Assembly (NCBI GenBank): GCA_009746045.1
Contig: RPFO01000097.1
Span: 779,646 to 843,645 of the forward strand
Reading direction: 5' to 3'
Source of the DNA: Mesostigma viride
Lineage: Eukaryota > Streptophyta > Mesostigmatophyceae > Mesostigmatales > Mesostigmataceae
DNA: 64,000 nucleotides
Shown here: positions 54,042 through 61,964 of the stretch, in pieces
Layout: each line of letters opens with the position of its first letter
How positions within the stretch are numbered: the first letter of the stretch is position 1
Notes under the pieces: model-generated
What the model saw: the letters and a program-made list of their open reading frames with translations, nothing else
Told to the model about the DNA's origin: nothing
The model's database searches: none
Position numbers and translations under genes: made by a program

Positions 54042-55153
54042 TGAACCCCTATGGCAAGCAGGCAACCCTGCCCCATAGGGGGGACGCCTAGCAGGGTCCT
54101 GTTCACCAGGGCCGCCTAGGTCACCCAGTACCCCTTGGGCAGGTCCAAGGGGTAGGTTGTGGCTTCCAGCAAGGGGGGTTGGTTGGAGTCTGTTTTTCAT
54201 ACATCTGCGTGCCCTATGCCCAATAAAATCTGTTTTGATTTTTTCAACACCATGGAATTTCGTTATGCACACCTTCATAGGTGGGCATGGGATGTATCTC
54301 ACACCTTTTTCACTAGGGCGTATGCCTTGGTGGATTGGCCTTGAGCTCAGTGGCTCAGGTGCCCCCATTCAAGTGGAGGGTCAAAGCTCCCTTGACAGGT
54401 GGTTACCCAGGACCCCAGTTCACTGTGGATATCCTGGGCCACCTGGCCTTACTGTTCAGTGGCAGTAAAGGCATGGGTGCTGTCATGTTGTCTAGTACAA
54501 CGTGCTCAGCACAGGTGCAGGATGAAATATTCCTGTCACCTGTCACCAGGACTTCAGTCACCCATGTGCAGGGCAGGGGTGGCTGGTCCCACACGTTGTG
54601 CAGGTGCAATGTGGCCAGGTCCAGGATGTCATAGTCCTGTCACCTGTCACTCGGACTTCAGCCCCCTCTGTGCAGGGCAGGGGTGGCTGGTCCTCACATG
54701 TTGTGCAGGTACAACATGGACAGTGCAGGGTGCAATAAACCTGTCCACTGTCACTCCTCAGGTTGCAGGTAACCTGAGCTCAGTTGACCCAGCCTGGCTG
54801 GGTATTTTTCTCTGAGTGGGCGATGATGATGGAACAACATGGAACCTCTTAAACGGTTACCTTGGCATTTTTACAATGGCTTCTTGGCTGGTGATGCACT
54901 CCCTGGATAGGCAGACAGGCATAGCTATCTCCCTTGTGAGCTCGCGAGGAGGAGGAACTCCCCGGGCATGTTGAGCTAAACGTGATGCCATCACAAGTAT
55001 TGCACGAGTTCTGGGGCCCATCTTTTTCAGTCCAGATGTTGCAGTATGGGTGTCAGTTGCTCAGCACCTCAGTCAGCTTGGAGTCAGTCTCCTAGCTGGG
55101 CAGGGTCAGGCTTGAAGTCGCTAGCCTTCAACCTGAAAGGAAAACATAATGGG
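54042..55153. other. Copia-1 3' non-coding region with 104-bp tandem repeats
   Basis: No gene. AATAAAATC at about 54221 may be a polyadenylation signal. Two full 104-bp units (54519-54622, 54623-54726) and a third start (from 54727) share AGGATG...CCTGTCACCTGTCAC and GTGCAGGGCAGGGGTGGCTGG. The purine-rich AAAGGAAAACATAATGGG directly before the 3' LTR is the likely polypurine tract. Confidence 0.75.
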
Positions 55154-55610
55154 AGTTAGATGAGATGCTTAGGCTGACACACGGATTTCCGGCCTGCGCG
55201 CCGCGTATTGCCTACCGCGGCTGAGCGGGACACCTCAGTACAGTACGGCAGGGTGTACGGTACTGAGGTGTCATGTGGACCGATGTGCGGTTAGTGCCAG
55301 ACTGTGCCTAGACTCTAGCTCGACCCGCCAGACCCGGGTTATCCGGTTCTGGACGGGCCGAGTGTAGTTGATGCTAGTGACGTGGTCGCATGGCATTGCA
55401 GTGTACAGTTGTCCACTGGTCGTGTGCTGCAGGTAGCACCGCCATAGGCATATAGGCGTAGCACTGGGGAGTGCCGCAGCACCCGAGTTTGCCCAGACGT
55501 TCCATTCTGAGCCCTCAGCTTCCATTGCTCTCTCATTGTATTATTGTAATACAATCATCATTCGCTTTCAGCTTCAGCAGTTGTTCGTCGTCCCTAGTCT
55601 CCATCCAACT
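55154..55610 (+). repeat. Copia-1 3' LTR
   Basis: 457 bp, differing from the 5' LTR by small indels near its end. It is followed by GGAAG, the target duplication, and the rest of DIRS-B B2. Confidence 0.92.
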
Positions 55611-55615
55611 GGAAG

Positions 55616-55747
55616 CGGCGGCCAGGGACTGCCAAAAAATATTTTATGTCTCTCTGTCTACTAAGTCCGGTCGGCTTCAACATATAGTGTAATAAACAAG
55701 TTCTGGTGCCCTTCAACCAGAAGTGGACCTAGGCAATGCACAGTGGA
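55616..55747 (+). repeat. DIRS-B B2 repeat, remaining 132 bp
   Basis: Continues B2 after Copia-1 (CGGCGGCCAGGGACTGCC...) to CACAGTGGA. One of the visible differences from B1 is CTGCCAAA versus CTGCAAAA. Confidence 0.9.
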
Positions 55748-56314
55748 GTCATAGCCCGATTGGTGGAGAGTACCCCTGATCTGATTTTGTCTGGGATTGA
55801 CTTTGCCCAGCCTATCACCTTGGAGATCTTTGTTGACAGTTCCATGGATGCTCGCCAGGTTACCAAGGTCAGGGGGAGATCTGTTGCTCTGTTTGCTTTT
55901 TATCAGAGCAGGGCAAGTTTGTTCAGCTGGTACAGCAGACTGCAGAAGAGGGTCTGTATCAGTTCAGATGTGGCAGAATGCAGGGCCATATGTGAGGGGA
56001 TCCAGTCCAGTTTGTACATAAAGGAGTTAATGCTGGAGCTGGCTTCAGTTACCCCTTGGTCCTTGCAGATGCAGACGTTGTTGCTAACAGACAGCATGGG
56101 TATGGTCCAGTTTGTTCACAAGCAGCTGGCCAGGAGCCGGGATCTGGATTATTTGTTGCTTAAGGAGTTGGCCAGTTTGGTTGACTTAAAGCATATCCCT
56201 GGCGAGGAGAACCCTGCTGATGCATTGACCAAGCTTCCACACAAGGCCCCAGCCCAGTACAATGTACAGAGGAAGCTCATGATTGCTGACTGCCAAGTTG
56301 GTCTATCTGTCTAA
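55748..56314 (+). CDS. Copia-2 RNase H domain
   Basis: In phase with the RT piece ending at 40941 once DIRS-B is removed (EKPG|VIARLVESTPD). RNase H residues: EIFVDSSMDARQ (D), DVAECRAICEG (E), LLLTDSMGMVQ (D), NPADALTKLP (D). It degrades RNA in RNA-DNA hybrids during cDNA synthesis. The frame is open to TAA 56312-56314. LFSWYSRLQKR matches LISWYSRLHRR of Copia-1. Confidence 0.88.
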   Translation, partial: VIARLVESTPDLILSGIDFAQPITLEIFVDSSMDARQVTKVRGRSVALFAFYQSRASLFSWYSRLQKRVCISSDVAECRAICEGIQSSLYIKELMLELASVTPWSLQMQTLLLTDSMGMVQFVHKQLARSRDLDYLLLKELASLVDLKHIPGEENPADALTKLPHKAPAQYNVQRKLMIADCQVGLSV

Positions 56315-56647
56315 AAGCTGAGAGCTGGGTGCTTAACCCCTAAACCGTCCTCGTGCCGATTTTCGACTGCGAGTTTTTCTCATGCCTCACATTCGGCATG
56401 AGTTTGTGCGCCCTGTAGGGATTTGGCGGGAAGGTTTTGGCGGGAACCAACTAGACCACCGAAAAGATCTAGATTCACTCTATCCGTAGGACACTTGTCT
56501 GACCGTATTTGACCACCGTATCAGGGTGGAAACCCTGGTCAAAGTCAACAGGGTACCCTGGTGCATGCAGGTTTGGGCGGTAAAAAAAATTGACAAAAAC
56601 GTACGAAAACGAAGGATGCGATAAAAGGGGGGAGCGCGGACGTAGAC

Positions 56648-57649
56648 ATGGCGGACGAAATGCAGGCAGATATACGGACTTTCAAGGTTAAGAAGGGCAT
56701 TTTCATGGCAGTGCCTGTGGGAAAATTCGGACTAGACTGGGCGATAGAGCAGTATGGGGAAAAACATAGCGAGGTACGTTTGCCGGGCAAGGTAGTGACA
56801 GTGAACAGGTCCGGAGATGGTGCACGGTGCTATTTCCCGGACGACAAGCTCACGTACCCATTCACCCGTGAGCAGATTTTCATATATTCGTGCAGCTCAG
56901 ATGAGTACGAAGCTCTAGTGAAAGAATGCGCAGCCAGGAAGGTCCCAACGGCAGGTAGCAGTGACGATGATAGCGAGCAGGGCCAGGATAGCGATTCTGA
57001 CGCCGGCGAGGACGACGACGACAAATCCGAGGATATCGAGCTGACCACACCGGTCAAGCGACGCGAGCAGGGGAAGCACGCTGTCGGCAACCCGAAGAAG
57101 AACCCAGCCATCAGCCACGCCCCGAAAAGGCGCCGTCAGACCAAGGCGGCGGCCAGCGAGAGCGTTGTCTCGGACGCTTCCGATGACGACTTTGTTTACC
57201 GGAAGGGTGCGGAGGGTCCGGTGCCGAGCGGTGAGGCTGAGCTCGATGATTCGTTTTTTCCTAACGACACGCCTGCCACTGAGGAGCCAGCCGAGACTGT
57301 CTGGAAATCTGGTTTCGGCAAGCCAGGTGTGTTTCCTTTTCCCGATACTCCGGTGCTGTCGCCGATGACGGGTACCGCCTGCTATCAAAACCTTTCCCCT
57401 GCCCAGCTCAAGTTTGGGCCCCTCGGGCTGTTCTCCCTTTTCTGGTCCCAACGTGATGTCGTGGCCAAGATTGTCAAGGAGACCAACGACTATGCTGAGC
57501 TCAAGGGGGCGGGCAAGCCAGGTGAGCGTGAGTGGCACCCCTTAACAATGCATGAGATGGGCAAATTTCTGGGTGGAGCAGGTGCTGTGCCAACTGTGCT
57601 GCGCGCAAGGCAGGAAGCACAAGACCTCGGTCATGTGCGAGCACTGTGA
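56648..57649 (+). CDS. piggyBac-like transposase, N-terminal half (333 aa frame)
   Basis: ATG 56648. Residues 12-85 form a small beta-rich domain (FMAVPVGKFGLDWAIEQYG, LPGKVVTVN, YFPDDKLTYPFTREQI) that may be Tudor-like. A Ser/Asp/Glu-rich linker follows, then KR-rich probable nuclear signals, and then the conserved piggyBac N-terminal block FSLFWSQRDVVAKIVKETN, with W..L...E..KFLG. At about 57575 the DDD catalytic core expected next is absent and the phase changes. The product could bind DNA or partners but not cut. Confidence 0.75.
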   Translation: MADEMQADIRTFKVKKGIFMAVPVGKFGLDWAIEQYGEKHSEVRLPGKVVTVNRSGDGARCYFPDDKLTYPFTREQIFIYSCSSDEYEALVKECAARKVPTAGSSDDDSEQGQDSDSDAGEDDDDKSEDIELTTPVKRREQGKHAVGNPKKNPAISHAPKRRRQTKAAASESVVSDASDDDFVYRKGAEGPVPSGEAELDDSFFPNDTPATEEPAETVWKSGFGKPGVFPFPDTPVLSPMTGTACYQNLSPAQLKFGPLGLFSLFWSQRDVVAKIVKETNDYAELKGAGKPGEREWHPLTMHEMGKFLGGAGAVPTVLRARQEAQDLGHVRAL

Positions 57650-57911
57650 CATGGCGTTCTGCAGCAACAGCGAGCGGAACTGCTTCGGCCTCTTCCACTC
57701 CGGGCAGGTGGAGGGGCTGGACTTCAACGTGACGAAGCAGCGGGTATGGCAGCGCCTCTCCCAGCGTGGCGAATGCGCCAAGAATTTCAAGGGCGCCACT
57801 ACCACGAGAAGGGCAGCAGCCTCCACCCGGAAGCTCAAGGGGGTGGCGCGGCGCCGCCATCTCAGGGCGGAGCATGTCCGCCTGGGATATAGTCCTACCG
57901 AGGCTGACTAA
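57552..57911 (+). pseudogene. piggyBac-like C-terminal cysteine-rich domain
   Basis: In another phase directly after the deletion: LCQLCCAQGRKHKTSVMCEHC, then DMAFCSNSERNCFGLFH, giving a C-x2-C, C-x2-C, C, C, H arrangement like the C-terminal zinc-binding domain of piggyBac transposases, which binds the terminal repeats. About 350 residues of core are missing between 57575 and this domain. A basic tail runs to TAA 57909-57911. Confidence 0.7.
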
Positions 57912-58013
57912 GAATGCTAGCAGTTGTTGCCTACGTGGCATGGCATTTGGCCTTTCCTGCCCGCGCTCATGCGCGCCGTGTATCACCATGGGCCGGCATG
58001 GTTTGAAGTGTGT

Positions 58014-58935
58014 GTTATTGTTTCATGGACCCACCTGTGCATGCGTTATTTGGTTTCATGTTGTTAGCCTGGGTTATTGTTTCATGGTCCCACCTGTGCA
58101 TGTGTTATTTGGTTTCATGTTGTTAGCCTGCATGGGTTATTGTTTCATGGTCATGTCTTATTAGCTTTCATGTTTATGCATAACTTTTGCAGTTTGAAAA
58201 TCTGCTCCGTGATGGTCACAGTGCCACCTATTTCTAGTTGGCAATTTTCAGTGTTACTGCATGCATGGTCCCTTGGTCACTAATTTATCTAGGAGTGCTG
58301 GGATGTTTTGACTTTGTGTGCAAGGTCCATCATGCATGTAAAAATAAGTACCACAGTATCAGCGGGTCTGCAAGCATTTACGCTTATTGTGGCATATATT
58401 TGTGCCACATAGGCTGGAATAAACATAATCATGCATGTTTCATGCTTACCTATCATTTCCATGTTCAAAACTGCACTAGGATGTTTATTCTAGCCCCCCC
58501 CAAACTGGTGACTCAAAATAGTCTCCAGCTTTTTTTAGCATTATCTGGTGGGTCCCTGGGTGAAACAAGACATGTAAGTGTTTGGATGTAGTGCTTGGGT
58601 ACAGTTGCAGTCCCCCCTGAAATACTAGGGTGAAATCCAAGGTATACGTGCTCCATCATGCATGATAAGGTTGTGAACCCCGTACTCGCGGCCCGCGCGT
58701 AGTCGTCTCCAATCATATCCGGCAGGGACCTGCAGTTGTTATGGCAGGTATTGGTGGCATACAGGTTGGAATAAGTGTTAGCATGCATGTTTGCCCATAC
58801 TCCATGCTTACCTATCGTTTCCATGTTCAAAACTGCACTAGGATGCCTATTTTAGCCCCCCCAAAACTCGCGACTCAAAATAGTCACCAGTTATTTTTAG
58901 CACCAGCTGATGGGTCCCTGGGGGAGTTACAATTT
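58014..58935. repeat. Direct duplications in the 3' part of the piggyBac-type element
   Basis: 58014-58150: about 62-bp units (TTATTGTTTCATGG...CACCTGTGCATG), two full copies and a third start. 58390-58570 and 58755-58935: a diverged direct duplication of about 175 bp, sharing ATGCTTACCTATC, CCATGTTCAAAACTGCACTAGG and GGGTCCCTGGG. No coding signal. Confidence 0.8.
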
Positions 58936-59261
58936 TTAGTGTTTGTATCCCATCCTAACTAAAAAATCTATCTACAAAACCAACCCCAGGGTCAACTCAT
59001 TGAGGAAAGGGGTCTATCATCCGTTATAAGGGTGTCACCGCGCACACTCACCGTACCCCCCTGAGGGGGGGGCTATTTATAGAGCAGGGGGGGCTAGCAC
59101 TGGGACCACCCACTATACCCCCAGGTGGGCCCTAATATGGTTATGCTTGGTTCCTAGTATGGTCTAGAAAAAATCATTAGGCTGAATGGGGGCACCTGTG
59201 GCATACTGTGCAACTCGTGACTCATTTTTTAGTCACGAGTCAAAGACGGTTGAGGGGTTAA

Positions 59262-59872
59262 GTCTCTGGATATCAGGCTGGGAGCTTGATTGTACATGAT
59301 CCTGAGCACACCTTGAGGGGTGAGACATGTCTCTGGTGTGGGAATGTCTGACATTGTCTCTGATGGAGAGATGTCTATCTGGGGTTTTCATCTCAGTCTG
59401 AGGTTTCCCCAGATCTGTGGTTTGTGGGCGGGGTTCGATTCCCTGGTGCCGTCTTAAGGCGGAGTTTCACGGACTGGCTGACCCATCCATCATGCTGATG
59501 AGGTGGCGACAGGTCCCCTGATTTTCCACGGTTGGAATGAGTATAGGAGCTTGTGGGTTTGCATGTGCTTCGCGTAGATATTGTATCTGGTTCGATAAGG
59601 GGCAGCTTACCGGCGCCGACTCCTGTCTGGGGGTCAGCAATGTTTTCTGATGAGCTGTTGTGGGTGATCTGTGGGGTTTCGCCTAAGGTCCCGAAGGTTG
59701 TACATACTTTTCAAGTTCTTCACTGAACACCTATGGGCTGCCACAGTTGGCCAACCTCTTGTACATGGGTAACACAACGAGCCTCCAAGGAAGGGATAGG
59801 GACTCATTGTAATTTCTTCGTGCTCCTGGACCAGTATGGGTGCTATGTACATATAATAAGGAATCCAAGCTT
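59262..59872. other. Copia-2 3' non-coding remnant
   Basis: Continuation of Copia-2 after the TTAA. No gene recognised. It ends where DIRS-A (copy at 59873) begins, so any 3' LTR may lie to the right of the window or be lost. Confidence 0.5.
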
Positions 59873-60045
59873 GGTTGATCATCCGTCATCGTGCGCATGC
59901 AATGCAGCCAATTTATTGAGGAAGACATGGCGGCGCATGCTTTATCAGTTTTCTTTGCCGTTTCTTGGTCAAAATCACTCGTTCTTTTTGCGCTCTTTAA
60001 AGCTTGATAATTTCCACGTCATATTAAGTGATTTTGCAGCAAAAA

Positions 60046-61964
60046 ATGGGGTCGAATGAGCCCATTCCGAGAGGTTTCGCGCAAACTGCACGAAATCTTT
60101 ATTTTGCAGCAAATAAGGATAGCACTTCGTTGGCCACTTTGATAGTGGGTTCCCTCGGTCCTGCCTACAAGGCAAGACTTGCAGCTTCTTCAAAAAGTCC
60201 CTTAGACTCATTAGGACGGTATTTGGTGAGTGTGGGATATGAAATAGAAGCTAGCAGCGAGCCAGCACAACTGGGAAAGAATATCGCGTTATCCTTGGAG
60301 CACAAACTGCCAGAGGGGTTCCTGGCCGAAATGGGGGCCGAGGAGGGCTTCGTAGGCTCTGAGGAGGCCGAAGATATGTTGGGGGACATGTCTGGGGCCT
60401 CTGGAGATGAGCAGAATGATGGGGCGCCTCAAGCTGCGAATTTTTCCAATGATTTGGCAAAAATTGCGGCAACCATGGGCAACATGAGCATAGAAGCCCT
60501 AGGATCGGCTCAGGAGACTGGCACAGGTCTCCCAGGGGGTGGGGAGACTGTTGGCAGAGGTGCCACGCCATTTGCTGGGCGAGGGAAGGTGGTGGGAGGC
60601 ACCCCCCTCGTGGCTGGAGGGGCCAGGGGAAAGGGGGTAGGGGGCACGGCCCCAACTGTGTGGGGGGGGCGCAGCGGTGGCAAGGGAGGGGCTGCGGGGG
60701 CCCACCTGTTGGCCATGGACCCCGCCATGATGGCCCGCATGGGCGCCGTCATGGGTGGACAGGGGGTGATGGGTGCGGGGGGGGTGGGGGGGGGCCCTGC
60801 CGGCTTGCAGGGAGGAGGGCACCCCCCATTGGGCCCTGCACTGCGAGTGCCGGGTGGGCACACCCCTCAAACCCACCCCGGGATAGCCCCACTGTGGGCT
60901 GGTGGCCTGCACGCCACGGGGGTAGCCCCTCCATGGGGGTACACCAGTGGGGCAGGGGAAGGAGCAGTGCCAGGGGGCGGTTACTGGGTGCCTGCTCCCC
61001 CCCCAGGGTACTGGGGAGCCGGGTGGCCGGGGGCTGGAGGCCCCGGCACTGGGGAAGAGCCCCGGGGCGGCCAGGGGGAATGGGTGACGGCCCCCGCGTC
61101 CGTGGCGGGGGACGAGCCGAGCCTGCAGAGGGGTATCCCTTGCACAGCTCACACCCAGCGGCCCAGCAAGGGGCGTGGGGGGGTGGGACAATCCTGCCCG
61201 GCGCCAAACCAGTGGCCCCAGCACCTGCGCGAGCCAAGGCAGCCAAGTGTCCCAAGTGCCGCCATCGCACGTGCCGTTGCAGCAGCAGCAGCATCAGCAG
61301 CGGCGGCGGCAGCAGCAGCAGCGACAGCAGCAGCGACTCGGGCCGGCGCAGCAGCAGCCGGCGCCGCAGGGACCGCCTACCGGGTCGCGCCGACCCAGCG
61401 AGCGGCCAGGTGTTGGCTGTGCCCATGACCAAGGGGGTCGCCCTGCCGGGGACTGCCACCAGCATCCCTTGGGAGGTGGAGGACTACCGGTACAAGCTGC
61501 GGGTGCTGCCCGAGTACCTGCAAACGGCCAAGGACCGGTACGGGGGCAGTCTGCGGGCCCGGCTGGAGGGCCTGAAGCCCATGTTCATCCGTGGGCCAGG
61601 CCAGACCAGCGGGTGGCAGAGTCGCGAGCGCATGGACATCGCGGTCAACCTGTGCCACGCCCTGGACGTGGCGGTGAAGGAGCTGGGAGTCACGGCGGTG
61701 ACCGAGCTCGCGTGCATGGAGTACTTTGCACGCATCGTGGAGTCACTCATGGTGGTGGAGAGCGAGCGGGGCCAGGGCGCGTGGGTCGCCCAGGCCGCCT
61801 TCGTGCTGCCGGTGGTGGAGAGCGGCAGCCAGCGGACGAGGGCGGCGCGACGGGCTCTCAAGGCCGCCAAGAAGGAGCACGACGCGCGGGTCAGCGCGGC
61901 GGTGCTGGCCAAGGTGGATGGGGGGGCGGTGGCCTCCTCCTCCACCAGCAACAAGCAGAAGTGA
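60046..61964 (+). pseudogene. DIRS-A Gag (right-hand copy), one 2-bp insertion
   Basis: ATG 60046. The first phase is open through the Gly/Pro-rich middle to about 61113, where an extra CC (GACGAGCCGAGCC versus GACGAGGAGCC) shifts the frame. The C-terminal half with CPKCRHRTCRC, Ser-rich/RS segment and helical domain ends at TGA 61962-61964. The undamaged protein would be about 640 residues. The Ser run is shorter than in the other copies (ISSGGGSSSSDSSSDSGRRS). Confidence 0.82.

Larger units (their letters stand above)
47127..55610 (+). mobile_element. Copia-1: complete Copia-like element with two LTRs
   Basis: 8,484 bp. The LTRs (47127-47581 and 55154-55610) begin AGTTAG and end CCAACT instead of TG...CA. 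The target-site duplication is GGAAG (47122-47126 and 55611-55615), within the B2 repeat of DIRS-B. The order inside is Gag with CCHC knuckle, integrase, protease, RT, RNase H, then about 1.1 kb of non-coding DNA. Several frameshifts make this copy inactive, but the LTRs are nearly identical, so the insertion is young. Confidence 0.92.
40942..55747 (+). mobile_element. DIRS-B: full tyrosine-recombinase retrotransposon with split direct repeats, interrupted by Copia-1
   Basis: Layout: A1 40942-41450 (509 bp), Gag 41692-43197, pol about 43198-46289, 3' hairpin 46306-46343, B1 46424-46569 (146 bp), A2 46570-47078 (509 bp), 34-bp spacer, B2 47113-47126 plus 55616-55747 (14+132 = 146 bp) split by Copia-1. 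The own length is about 6.3 kb. Target and element share TGGA at both junctions, and no duplication is made: Copia-2 reads GAAGCCTGGA|GTCATAGCC when the element is removed. This is as expected for integration of a circle by a tyrosine recombinase. Confidence 0.9.
56337..59257. mobile_element. piggyBac-type element with core-deleted transposase
   Basis: 2,921 bp between TTAA 56333-56336 and TTAA 59258-59261. Ends CCCCTAAACCGTC and GACGGTTGAGGGG are inverted repeats with one mismatch. The left subterminal region has TTTGGCGGGAA repeats (about 56424-56455). The right end has a hairpin (GACTCGTGACT...AGTCACGAGTC, about 59217-59241). It sits in the 3' non-coding part of Copia-2 and carries a + strand gene for a piggyBac-like protein without the catalytic core. 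Confidence 0.88.
21750..59872 (+). mobile_element. Copia-2: old Copia-like element split by five insertion events
   Basis: Pieces that join in one protein order: leader and Gag region 22071-24169, integrase 25912-26877, protease 26880-27469, RT 27470-27947, 29641-29732 and 40423-40941, RNase H 55748-56314, and 3' non-coding 56315-56336 with 59262-59872. The joins are exact: across the TTAA at 27944 the frame restores AFLKSDPEVARRVW, and across 40941/55748 it restores EKPGVIAR. Both LTR ends are uncertain: no repeat of 21.7-22.2 kb is seen on the right, and a DIRS-A copy begins at 59873. Internal stops and frameshifts show it is dead. Confidence 0.8.
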
